A stretch of DNA of 64,000 nucleotides, from NCBI GenBank assembly GCA_010909165.1, contig VJWM01000193.1, positions 310,001 through 374,000 on the forward strand, read 5' to 3'. The DNA comes from Anthoceros angustus (Eukaryota; Streptophyta; Anthocerotopsida; Anthocerotales; Anthocerotaceae). The first letter of the stretch is position 1. Every line of letters starts with the position of its first letter. Positions 20,812 through 29,360 of the stretch are shown in pieces. The notes under the pieces were generated by a model. That model saw nothing but the letters and a program-made list of their open reading frames with translations. It ran no database searches and was not told the DNA's origin. Both the position numbers and the translations under genes were made by a program.

Positions 20812-23586
20812 TCAAGGAAGTTTCTCAAAAGCTGCTTTCAACTTCGCCACAAGTTTTGCTAACGATAACTTGAAGCCCAAGGACCTACATGTGTCTCCCT
20901 CTAGTGCATCACTATGGGAACGTGATAAAGTGTTAGATGCAAAACCTACTCTAGCTCCTGCTGAATAAGCATTACATGCTGCCACAATTTTGGTCCCCAC
21001 TTTCTTGAAGTGCTCATTAACTAGTTGTTCAAAATGCAAGGGAGGATTTCGCATCAAATACAACATGGACTTGCAGCACAAGAGAAAACAATTTTCGTCG
21101 TATACTTGAGAATTCTTTTCTCCTTCCTCTGTATTTTGTTGATGATCAAAGTCTGGTTCGTTGTAAAAAGGCTTCTCAGTGAGCACAAGACTTTGGATTG
21201 AAAGGAGAACTTGCATGATGTTTGAAGCCTTTGGATTCCAAGCCTCCGATGTCTTCCCATGCCATGTGTTTAGCAAGCTGAGACATACTTCACCGTTTTC
21301 ATAAAGATTGGGATTAATCCGCAAACCTTTAGAGTAATAATGTGCTTCAGGTGGAACATCGGGATACTCTGACGAGAGATATATATCAAAAATATATAGT
21401 CCATCATGATATGGGGTGCCATCTACCCCAGTGATTACCGCTGTCAAAAGATCCATCCGTTCTTCATATACCCGCACGTAAATTGTGTCTGGAAGATTTT
21501 TTACTAGGAGGTCCCACTCATGTTGAACTCGCTTCATCCATTTCCTCTGAATTCCCACATTATTAGTGTTTGAGAAAAAGTGGTGGTTGCTTGCATCTTT
21601 GACTATATCAAAATGCTTAAAGGGCTCTCCCTCTGCTCTCTCCTCGATTCTTGTGGCTTCCGGTTTGACACTTGATGCATATTTTGTCATTTCAAGAGAC
21701 ATATCTGAATCCATTCTCATGATGGTAGGCTCGTCCACATCTTCACCCACATCCATATTCGCACCAGCAACTACATCCGTATAGGCCCATCCTTGCAAGG
21801 GACCTTGGAAATGGCCAACTTGCTTTGTTTTTCCCTTATAGGTAGGTGCACCGCTGCTAGGTTGACTACAAGCATCTTCACCATCGTTGTCGCTGTCACT
21901 ACAAGCCTCCTCCTCATCATGACTTGGATCACTCAAATCATGACCGTCTCCTGAAGAGTCTGAGTCACTTTCTAATGAGGATTCGTCATCGTATTTAATG
22001 ACTACATGTACATCATTCAACCCCACTTGTGACGTGGAACCATCCATCCATGCAACTTCAACATCCCCATTATCTGACAGTTGCCCGATGATACACCCAA
22101 ACCATGCAGTTGCGGATTCTGACTTTGGAATATTATGGTCCTTTGGGAGTCGAACGACAACATCTTTGATATAGTAATCATATTGAGCATGCTCGCAAAG
22201 CTCAAACACACTAACAACTTCTTCTTTGAATGTCACGTCCCCTTGTAAAGAAGTTCCCAACCACCTTACAGTTGCAATGCGTTGCTTGAAATCCACCTGC
22301 TGTATTATGCCAAGGCCATGTTCGACAATGTTTGAATTGTTTTCATCATCAACATCTTTAACAGTCACACATTGCCTTGGCCAAAAGTTGTGCTCTCCGC
22401 ACACGTCAACGTGAATAAGTTGGCAAGAGTCCATATCCTTGCTTATTGTTCCGTCCTGCCAAAGCACATCAACTGTGGTTTTGATGCCTACCACTTTGTG
22501 ACAGCCTTGAGTAACACCTTCCTCCTCCTCGCGTTTTGGTTGAGATTCTAAACTTGGGCGCCATCCTTTCGATCCCTGCTTCTTGGTTTCACATATGACA
22601 TTGGCGTCCTCAAAGCTAAAGCCCACAACAATCGCTTCATTGTGTTTGAGAGGTTTCATGTGCTCATGCAAAAGGCATCGGTCACCTAGTTGCCAATCTA
22701 TGTGAGAAAACTGGTTCATGACAGTCAAATCTTTTGGCTTCTGTTGCGTATTAGGCTTCCTCTGGATCCCAGGTACATTGCCATAAGTAGCAAACCATTC
22801 AACGACAACCATGTTAATATCAATTTGTGAAATTGTTCCACATAATTTCCTCCTTCGCTTGTTGTAGTTCCCAACTAACCATGTCGCCTTTTGTAGAGTT
22901 TTTTGATGACTTGCTACAACTCTCTGACCAATAAATAATGGCATATCCTCCTCTGCTATGTTGTGACATTTTAGATGGTCAGGGTTTGTAAGCTTTAGTT
23001 GGCACTGTGCTCCATCGTTAAACACCAATGTCACAAGCTCAATCACTCTGTCTACTTTTCCCACCCATCCAGCACCGATGACAAAGTCTCCCACTTGAAA
23101 TGAGCTTATTCTTCTTAAGCTTTTACTATCCATATCCTTCATGAGCATACCATTTGCAAGTTCCAAGTCCACTGTAATCATAACATTTGTCACGATCCCC
23201 ATTTGCCCTAATGGGTCTAGTGTAAGTGCCACTGCATCGTTATGCCTCAAAGTCCTATCCACAATATGGAGATGGTGTGGATTCACTATGGTCTTGTTCA
23301 AGTCCATCCACAACACTCTTGTTTGCCTACCGCTTTCTTCCTCCTCCGTATCGCTATTATATTCCGAGTCAACTGGATCTCCAAAGGTCCGTTGTACAAT
23401 TCCTAAAAGAGAAGGATTAGATTTCATAGAAACCACATCTTCATAAACACTGATGTGTTTCGCCCATTTCGCTTTTTCTTTCCCTTTGAACCCTTCTCCT
23501 TCCATTTTGATCGGCATTGTAATGCTCTGCCTTGAAAGGTGTAGAAAGTAACAAGAGGGACAAAATTTCCAAACTAGCTGTTTCAC
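20812..23586 (-). CDS. E2 ubiquitin-conjugating enzyme, UBC23/UBC24 (PHO2)/UBE2O type
   Basis: This is an uninterrupted frame of 924 codons. Family members are large E2s that attach ubiquitin to client proteins; UBC24/PHO2 restrains phosphate uptake in angiosperms. Residues ~85-530 carry the SH3-like/beta-rich repeats of the family (VLWMDLNKTIV, VGDFVIGAGWVGKVDRV, SHIDWQLGDRCLLHEH, IATVRWLGTSLQGD). An acidic Ser/Asp linker follows at ~530-640. The UBC fold is at ~690-850, with GLYIFDIYLSSEYPDVPPE, RINPNLYENGEVCLSLLNTW (the Cys is catalytic) and EAWNPKASNIMQVLLSIQSL. A second Met about 23 codons in (MPIKMEGEGF) may be the true start. Homologues usually have several introns, so an intronless copy between direct repeats suggests retroposition or mobilisation. 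Which paralogue it is (UBC23 or UBC24) is unsure. Confidence 0.88.
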   Translation of the reverse strand: MKQLVWKFCPSCYFLHLSRQSITMPIKMEGEGFKGKEKAKWAKHISVYEDVVSMKSNPSLLGIVQRTFGDPVDSEYNSDTEEEESGRQTRVLWMDLNKTIVNPHHLHIVDRTLRHNDAVALTLDPLGQMGIVTNVMITVDLELANGMLMKDMDSKSLRRISSFQVGDFVIGAGWVGKVDRVIELVTLVFNDGAQCQLKLTNPDHLKCHNIAEEDMPLFIGQRVVASHQKTLQKATWLVGNYNKRRRKLCGTISQIDINMVVVEWFATYGNVPGIQRKPNTQQKPKDLTVMNQFSHIDWQLGDRCLLHEHMKPLKHNEAIVVGFSFEDANVICETKKQGSKGWRPSLESQPKREEEEGVTQGCHKVVGIKTTVDVLWQDGTISKDMDSCQLIHVDVCGEHNFWPRQCVTVKDVDDENNSNIVEHGLGIIQQVDFKQRIATVRWLGTSLQGDVTFKEEVVSVFELCEHAQYDYYIKDVVVRLPKDHNIPKSESATAWFGCIIGQLSDNGDVEVAWMDGSTSQVGLNDVHVVIKYDDESSLESDSDSSGDGHDLSDPSHDEEEACSDSDNDGEDACSQPSSGAPTYKGKTKQVGHFQGPLQGWAYTDVVAGANMDVGEDVDEPTIMRMDSDMSLEMTKYASSVKPEATRIEERAEGEPFKHFDIVKDASNHHFFSNTNNVGIQRKWMKRVQHEWDLLVKNLPDTIYVRVYEERMDLLTAVITGVDGTPYHDGLYIFDIYLSSEYPDVPPEAHYYSKGLRINPNLYENGEVCLSLLNTWHGKTSEAWNPKASNIMQVLLSIQSLVLTEKPFYNEPDFDHQQNTEEGEKNSQVYDENCFLLCCKSMLYLMRNPPLHFEQLVNEHFKKVGTKIVAACNAYSAGARVGFASNTLSRSHSDALEGDTCRSLGFKLSLAKLVAKLKAAFEKLP

Positions 23587-23922
23587 CTAGAAAGGCTATT
23601 CAAAGGAAAATCTCAATACAATTTCAAATATTGGTCCCATGATACATATATAGACCAAATTCTATATATTTCTCGATAAAGAGAATAGCAAACTAGGGTT
23701 GAGAGGAGAACCAAAAACGAAATCTTAGCACAATTTGAGATATATGGCCCAATGACACATATATAGACTAAACTAGATATATTTCTCGACAAACGAAAAG
23801 CAAACTAGGATCCACTATTATTTTTTCTTCCTCTACCAAATAAAGGAAATGATTTTGAGTATTGGAAAAACATCAAAGGAGAAGAAAAAAGAAGTTTCAG
23901 TATAATTTTAAATCCACCCGCT
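23587..23922. repeat. Repeat R copies 2-4 upstream of the PHO2-like gene
   Basis: Two adjacent copies (about 23,595-23,705 and 23,706-23,820) share ACACATATATAGACNAAA, ATATATTTCTCGA and AAGCAAACTAGG. A third partial copy (23,865-23,912) is nearly identical to 19,907-19,957. Because they directly precede the start codon, they would form the promoter and 5' leader of the gene. The last bases (AAATCCACCCGC) switch to sequence resembling the gene itself (22,288-22,300). Confidence 0.7.
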
Positions 23923-23931
23923 ATATAACGC
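23923..23931. repeat. 9-bp target-site duplication, left copy
   Basis: ATATAACGC immediately precedes the left inverted terminus. The identical ATATAACGC at 28,630-28,638 immediately follows the right terminus. Nine bases is the standard duplication for Mutator-like elements. Confidence 0.85.
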
Positions 23932-24190
23932 TACTGTCTCAATCTCGCAATCAATGCTTCACAGAAGGCCGGGCGTGGCATGCCATGCTCGCCCATCACG
24001 ATGCTCTCTCATCGTGGTATACTTTAAATGCAACACCATGTACAGTCCATACAGGATGTCATCGCCGTATTTTGCCCAAAGACGCACAACCCCAGATACG
24101 CACTCCACCACAACGAGGTTGTGATGTAAACCAACCATGCTTGATTTTAGAACCGCGCGAGTATGAACTGAGCGCGGGTGTCTTAAACAA
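23932..24190 (+). repeat. MULE terminal inverted repeat, left
   Basis: It runs from TACTGTCTCAATCTCGCAAT to about GCGCGGGTGTCTTAAACAAA. The reverse complement of 28,357-28,629 matches it over nearly its full length (for example GATGCTCTCTCATCGTGGTA and AACGAGGTTGTGATGTAAAC), with scattered substitutions and 1-8-bp indels. Confidence 0.88.
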
Positions 24191-24355
24191 ACCATCCCAA
24201 AGACAAAGCAGTTAACCTAAACCAAGCACCCAAAGACAAGATTAACCTAAACCAAGCACCCAAAGACAAACAGTTAACCTAAACCAAGCACCCAAAGACA
24301 AACAGTTAACCTAAACCAAGCACCCAAAGACAAACACATTAACCTAAACCAAGCA
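24191..24355 (+). repeat. 32-bp subterminal tandem repeat
   Basis: About five units of TAACCTAAACCAAGCACCCA plus AAGACAAACAGT lie in direct order next to the left terminus. Subterminal arrays are common in MULEs and may bind transposase, but no evidence for that is seen here. Confidence 0.85.
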
Positions 24356-24699
24356 TTCGGCGTGGCGTGCTCATGGAGTGTCCTGAAGGTGCAATTTTGT
24401 GGCTTGGTCAATTCGCAGAATCTAACTTGGCGGGTTTTGAAGGATTTGAAGATTGCCTACATTCCATGGAATAGAGTAGAAGATTTCATTTCGGTGAAGG
24501 CTTCAAATGTGCTGCAAGTTTCTATCTAAGGATTCAAAGACTCAAAATTCACTACCACCACCAATTGTGCCGTCCATGAACCGCAATCACATATATCGTA
24601 CTTTACGCAACTTCCAAGTTCTCTACACTAATTTCCGACCATTTGGGTTTCCGGCTTGGTGGCCTCTCCATGTGCTTTCTTTGCCTTAAGTTGAAGCCA

Positions 24700-27112
24700 A
24701 ATCTTGGTATTTGTCATGTGTGTTTCTATGTAGGTATTGGTGTTCATATGGACGGAGGATTTCAGCCGCTACCACACCCAAGAATGTGCATGAAGACCGG
24801 ATGTATGGCCAATTTTGTTGTGAAGCTTCTTATTCTGAAGTTGCTCGATCCTTCTTCATGAAGAGGCGACGAGATCGAGCGGGTGATACCATCTGTCATG
24901 TGGGACACCCTAAATTGTCTAGAGCTCCTTGGATCTCGAAGAGAAAAGGATTGGGTTAAACATTGTCTTTATTGCAAGGTATCATGTCGGAGATTGTCAC
25001 GTCGGCATGTTGCGATTGTGTACGAGAAGATGAGTCACTACATAGGACATGAGCGTGGTGGTGACGTCGAGATGACTACATGCAGCGCAAGGATGTGTTG
25101 AACATGAAACGACAAGTGGAAGCGGGTGAGTGGAAACTAGACCACGATGATGTAAAGTCCATCGAGATGTGGCTCAAAGTGAATGTTGACCTTATCTTCC
25201 ATAGATCGAACCCGTGAACCTTTTTAGGGTTGCAAACTCCTTTCATGCGATGTTCATCAAGCATGGTAACAATAGTGTGTTAGCCATGGACGCCACATTT
25301 GGTATGAACAAGTATAGGTACCACTTATTTACGGTGATGGTTTTGATCAACACCTTAATGGTATTCAGTTGGCAGGCACTAACACGAGGTTACTACCGCA
25401 CGAGGTGATTCGATATTAATTAATTAAAATTAGTAAAAGTTGAAAATCCGAAACTATGATACTTAAAATGTTGAATAGGTAAAAATTTATGAATTTATGA
25501 TGCCGAAAATAAGGAAACTAGGGTTTGTGTGGAAAATTAGGGGCTATTTAGGGGAGATCTATACATATCCATTAGTTTTATATATATACCTATGTATTTA
25601 ATAAATATTTAAATTTAATAAAATTATTTTTTTGTAAATATTGAAATTTTGAAAAATATAAATATTTATGTTGAACCTTATTTGTTTTCAAAAAATAATT
25701 ATTTCGGCATTATCCTGTTGAACCACCCCTCGGGGTACGGTATACTTTCTTTGGTATCATGGTTGACGCCACTCCGACATGTCGCTCTTACAACATGTGC
25801 AACATGGGTCCCTAGTTGCTTCCTAGTTGATGATTGTTTAGCAGAGATAGGTGCCTTTAAACAGTATGGGGGCCAACATACATGTTGTGTTGTGTCTATG
25901 GCATGTAAGGAAGGCTGGCAAATAAACCTTTTAAAGAAGGTAAAGTGCATTATTGCAAGGAAGAAGATTTGGGCAGCTCTTGCGGAGATCATGTATGTCG
26001 AGGCCATAATACGCAAGATGGTAGTCATGGGGTAAGGTATTGTTAGAGTTCTTCTACAAGGAGTGGCATGGAAGTCAACCACCTTTGTTGAGTATTTCAA
26101 GAAGCGTGGTGACTCTATAGGTATTATTCTTTGCCCAAAGTGCACTAGTTTCTTTGTGCGTAAGGTTGCTTGAATGGATGTTTACATGGTGTCATGTGTG
26201 TAATAATGTTTCGCATTTCGTTATGCCGACATGTGGTTGAAGAACTGCAGGATGTTTCCCATGGACAAGATACCACGCCGGAGGCCTTTCATCGATTCTT
26301 GAAGGAAAGAGTATCTTTTACCAAGGCTGCGTTGCGAAGGCGTATGGATTGGCTTCTTCATCAACTTGTGAACGAGGTAGCACATTCGGTACCTTGATTT
26401 CACCAAGACGGGGTTATGTCGAATTTAAAACTCGAGAAGGTATATGAGCATGTTTTGTCCATGAGCACCATCCTGCACGAGGTCATATTCCGTCAGAATG
26501 GGTCTCGTTGCATATTGCATGTCCTCTGAGGATAGTGACAAGGTTTACGTCATTGAGGCTGCACATTCTCCATGGGCATTTTGTACTTGTGGGATGGGGC
26601 AGAAAGGATTCATTTGCAAACATGTTGTGAAGGTGCAACATGTATGTGGTATATTTGAACATACTTCCCAGTTATTGCGCCTTGCTTGGTGTACCAATGG
26701 ATCTTATGTTCGGGCACAAGAAGAAGGAAGAACATTACCTGACCTAAATCTTGTTCTGGAGAATGAGATATCACATGATAATCATGTTCGGATACAACGG
26801 CTGTCACAATCGTTGTCGCACATCTTCCCATCAACCTGTAGCTTGGAGGAGTTGAAGTCGAAACGACGCCGAGACTTGGATGCAATCAGATGGGGTATTC
26901 CAAGCATTGTGGAAGCCAAGCTCGCTATTTTGTTTGAGGTCTGCGCAATAATGGAACAAGCACAACATCGTATTAGGGAAGTTGCACTGTGGACGAGGCC
27001 TCAAGCGATCCGGTATTAGAGGAGTTTGTTCCAATGACGGACCAACCGTTAGTGCGTTTCAAGGGCATTGAAGAACGCTCAAGACCAAGAAGAAAAAGTG
27101 ATTACTTTGTGA
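24700..27112 (+). pseudogene. MULE (FAR1/MuDR-type) transposase, decayed
   Basis: Transposase blocks occur in order. VLAMDATFGMNKYRYHLFTV at about 25,275-25,340 contains the first catalytic Asp (DATF). SCFLVDDCLAEIGAFK at about 25,805-25,852 carries the second acidic site. EFFYKEWHGSQP lies near 26,050. ERVSFTKAALRRRMDWLLHQ lies near 26,308-26,370. The SWIM zinc finger CTCGMGQKGFICKH lies near 26,585-26,630 (CxC...CxH). After it comes a C-terminal tail to about 27,112. Frame changes and stops, plus a ~280-bp AT-rich insertion or intron (25,409-25,690), break the reading frame. Some gaps could be introns (for example GTATTATTC at 26,120), so partial function cannot be excluded, but several frames look truly broken. 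Confidence 0.8.
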
Positions 27113-27124
27113 CACCTTTAGGCT

Positions 27125-27366
27125 AAGGGCTGAAGAATTTTGCAATCGAGGGCTGAAAAATTTTGCAATCGAGGGCTGAAAAATTTTGCAATCGAGGGCT
27201 GAGGAATTTGTTCAGAGGAATTTGTTCTGAGGAATTTGTTCTGAGGAATTTGTTCTGAGGAATTTGTTCTGAGGAATTTGTTCTGAGGAATTTGTTCTGA
27301 GGAATTTGTTCTGAGGAATTTGTTCTGAGGAATTTGTTCGAGGAATTTGTTCGAGGAATTTGTTCA
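27125..27366 (+). repeat. Two adjoining minisatellites (about 23-bp and 14-bp units)
   Basis: Three copies of a ~24-bp unit (GGCTGAAAAATTTTGCAATC) are followed by about 11 copies of the 14-bp unit GAGGAATTTGTTCT, the last ones shortened to 12 bp. They lie just after the transposase coding region, in its 3' untranslated part. Confidence 0.9.
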
Positions 27367-27428
27367 GACTGTTTGACCTTGTATAGCCCGGACTTCTTTA
27401 CTAGGATGTTTTACAAATTAGTACAATA

Positions 27429-27488
27429 ATGAAGGCTCTTGTATGGCTAGAAGGCTCTTGTATGGCTAGAAGGCTCTTGTATGGCAAT
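27429..27488 (+). repeat. 19-bp tandem repeat
   Basis: Three copies of AAGGCTCTTGTATGGCTAG stand in a row, the third ending in GGCAATTT. It lies inside the MULE between the 14-bp minisatellite and the cargo-like segment. Confidence 0.85.
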
Positions 27489-27649
27489 TTCCTACCGAAC
27501 AGTTCGATTCAAAAATACGTCCCATCCACGATGTCCCCGCCTTTGCTAGTTGTCCTCCTCACTTTGGTGAACAGACATCAAGACTCCAACCGGCGGTTTA
27601 CCGAGGTCACGAGTACCGAGATAGCTGGGGCTGGCCAAGTGCATTTCCA

Positions 27650-27905
27650 GTTGTGACTTATACGAGCCTCGCCTCCAAGCGCTTTACTGCATCATTTCTA
27701 GGGCCCTGCAAAGATGAACCTACAAAACACTTCCTCCCCGCACAATCAAAATGCACTTCCAGGGCATCCCACATACTAGCGATGCAATGTTTATCGCCAT
27801 ACTCGGCTCATCACCCACTGCATTTGACCCCGAACTTGCCATCCACCGGAATGGAGCCGATCACATCACTCATCGAATTTGAGTGGCGAAGAGCCATCGA
27901 CGACC
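27650..27905 (-). pseudogene. Coding-like segment inside the MULE, possible captured gene
   Basis: On the minus strand, about 27,655-27,805 reads as one open frame containing EYGDKHCIASMWDALEVHFD and CFVGSSLQGPRNDAVKRLEA and ends in TAA. Just upstream in another frame is SDVIGSIPVDGKFGVKCSG (about 27,812-27,870). Codon usage and composition look protein-coding, opposite to the transposase. I do not recognise the protein. MULEs often carry host gene pieces, so transduplication is plausible but unproven. Confidence 0.45.
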
Positions 27906-27929
27906 GCGGCGTCCCAACCCGCCACATCC

Positions 27930-28348
27930 CCCACCCCGCCTCCCAAGGCCGCCCAGCCTGCCTCCCCCGCCTCCCAAGGCCTCCCCCGCCCCGCGGCCTC
28001 CCGCCTGCCTCCCCCGCCTGGCCTCCCCCGCCTGCCTCCCAAGGCCGCCCAGCCCGTGGCCTCCCGCCTCCCGGCCTCCCAAGGCCTCCCCCGCCTCCCC
28101 CGCCCGCCTCCCCCGCCCGCCTGCCTCCCCCGCCCGCCTGCCTCCCAAGGCCTCCCAGCCCGCCTCCCGGCCTCCCAGCCCGCCCCTGCGCCTCCCAAGG
28201 CCTCCCAGCCCGCCCGCCCCGCCCCTCCTCGCGCCCCGCCCCTCCACCCCGCCTCCCTCCCCCGCCCGCCCGCCTGGCCTCCCCCCCGCCTCCTCGCGCC
28301 CCGCGCCCTCCCTCCCGTCCTCGCGTCCTCCCAGATCGCTCCCGCCTC
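27930..28348. repeat. CCT/GCC-rich minisatellite (G-rich on the minus strand)
   Basis: Irregular repeats of CCTCCCAAGGCC and CCTCCCCCGCC make up ~420 bp at well over 75% G+C. They give proline-rich readings on plus and glycine/arginine-rich readings on minus in every frame, so the several long overlapping frames here are composition artefacts. Runs of four or more G on the minus strand make G-quadruplex formation likely. Confidence 0.9.
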
Positions 28349-28356
28349 CCGCCTTT

Positions 28357-28629
28357 AGTTTGAGACACCCGCGCTCAGTTCATACTCGCGCACGGTTCTA
28401 AAATCAAGCATGGTTGGTTTACATCACAACCTCGTTGTGGTGGGTGCGTATACTGGGGTTGTGCCGTGCTGGGCAAAATACGGCAGTGACATCCTGTATG
28501 GACCTGTACATGGTGTTGCGTTTAAAGTATACCACGATGAGAGAGCATCGTGATTGGGCAAGGCATGGCATGCCACGCCAGCCTTCACACGCGCGAAGCA
28601 TTGATTGCTTCGGAGATTGAGACGCAGGC
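28357..28629 (-). repeat. MULE terminal inverted repeat, right
   Basis: Inverted match to 23,932-24,190. The outer end is GAGATTGAGACGCAGGC. It is followed by the duplicated ATATAACGC. Confidence 0.88.
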
Positions 28630-28638
28630 ATATAACGC
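28630..28638. repeat. 9-bp target-site duplication, right copy
   Basis: ATATAACGC, identical to 23,923-23,931. The bases after it (CAAGGCCATGTTCGACAATG) continue the PHO2-like gene fragment. Confidence 0.85.
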
Positions 28639-28797
28639 CAAGGCCATGTTCGACAATGTTTGAATTGTTTTCGTCATCAACATCTTTAACAGTCACTTAT
28701 TGCCTTGGCCAAAAGTTGTGCTCTCTGGACACGTCAACGTGAATAAGTTGGCAAGAGTCCATATCCTTGCTTATTGTTCCGTCCTGTCCATTCTCTT
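28639..28797 (-). pseudogene. PHO2/UBC23-like gene fragment B, split by the MULE
   Basis: CAAGGCCATGTTCGACAATG and the following ~155 bp match 22,308-22,463 of the intact gene almost base for base, ending at TTATTGTTCCGTCCTG. The missing left neighbour (AAATCCACCTGCTGT in the intact gene) is found on the other side of the MULE at 23,911-23,922. The fragment stops abruptly at a minisatellite. Confidence 0.82.
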
Positions 28798-28985
28798 CTC
28801 AGATTTCCAACTTTGCATTCTATCTGAAGTACAACAACTCTTCTCAGGTTTCTACCTTTGCATTCCATCTTAAGTACAGTAGCTCTTCTCAGATTTCTAC
28901 CTTTGCATCCTATCTTAAGTACAGCAATTCTTCTCAGGTTTGTACCTTTGCATTCTATCTAACAGTGGCTTCTCGGGTTTCTGCT
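28792..28985 (+). repeat. 45-bp minisatellite
   Basis: A little over four units of about 45 bp repeat TCTTCTCAGATTTCNACNTT, TGCATTCTATCTNAAGTACA and GCAAC with a few substitutions. It directly adjoins PHO2-like fragment B. Confidence 0.9.
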
Positions 28986-29360
28986 GTCGCACTCTATTTG
29001 AATTGAGTAGTACGAACAGGGCAGGTGAACAGGACGTGCACCACATGCTATGCATGTTAATGAGAGCTGTGCAGTCCTGGAGAGCTGGGCAGGTGAACAG
29101 GAAATGGACCACATGCTGTGCATAGAATGCCGCTTCCGGTTCACCCTTGTGCATCCTGCGTGAAGGCAAGGACAACCTCCACCCCATCATGGGCTGCAGG
29201 GTGTCCTCGCAGCTTGGATTGCTGGGATTGTTGGAAAGCTAGACCCTAGAGAAAATCTTCCAGCGAGAGTTCGGTATTAATAAATTCCTGGAGTCGCATG
29301 TGGCACACATGTACTCATCCTTCGTAATTAGCCGAGCGAACTACTTCAACTTGAGCCTCC
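28986..29360. other. Intergenic stretch with a short direct duplication
   Basis: GGGCAGGTGAACAGGA, then ACCACATGCTGTGCAT, occurs twice about 72 bp apart (around 29,020 and 29,090). I see no gene. The 3' end of the PPR transcript should lie here. Confidence 0.5.

Larger units (their letters stand above)
23932..28629 (+). mobile_element. Mutator-like element (MULE) with long inverted termini
   Basis: This 4.7-kb element is delimited by ~265-bp terminal inverted repeats (23,932-24,190 and 28,357-28,629) and a perfect 9-bp target duplication. Inside lie subterminal 32-bp repeats, a decayed FAR1/MuDR-type transposase with the SWIM zinc finger, minisatellites, a minus-strand coding-like segment and a CCT/GCC-rich block. 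The host sequence on both sides resembles the PHO2-like gene, so the element inserted into a copy of that gene. The exact duplication suggests insertion that is recent relative to decay of the transposase. Confidence 0.88.

Noticed and set aside
24196-24355. CCTAAAC-containing repeat considered as interstitial telomere sequence
   Set aside because: The unit is 32 bp (TAACCTAAACCAAGCACCCA plus 12 bases), not CCCTAAA; the likeness is limited to one motif per unit.
24191-27366. Regularly spaced repeats considered as a CRISPR array
   Set aside because: Units are contiguous tandem repeats without unique spacers, and the DNA is plant nuclear.
27653-28401. Several long overlapping frames (110-236 codons) on both strands, rich in Pro or in Gly/Arg
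   Set aside because: All frames across the CCT/GCC repeat are open because the unit lacks stop codons; the proteins are composition artefacts. Only the segment at 27,650-27,905 on the minus strand looks coding.
28424-28696. Minus-strand frame of 90 codons beginning MTVKDVDDENNSNIVEHGLG
   Set aside because: It begins in PHO2-like fragment B and runs into the MULE terminus; it is a junction artefact, not a gene.
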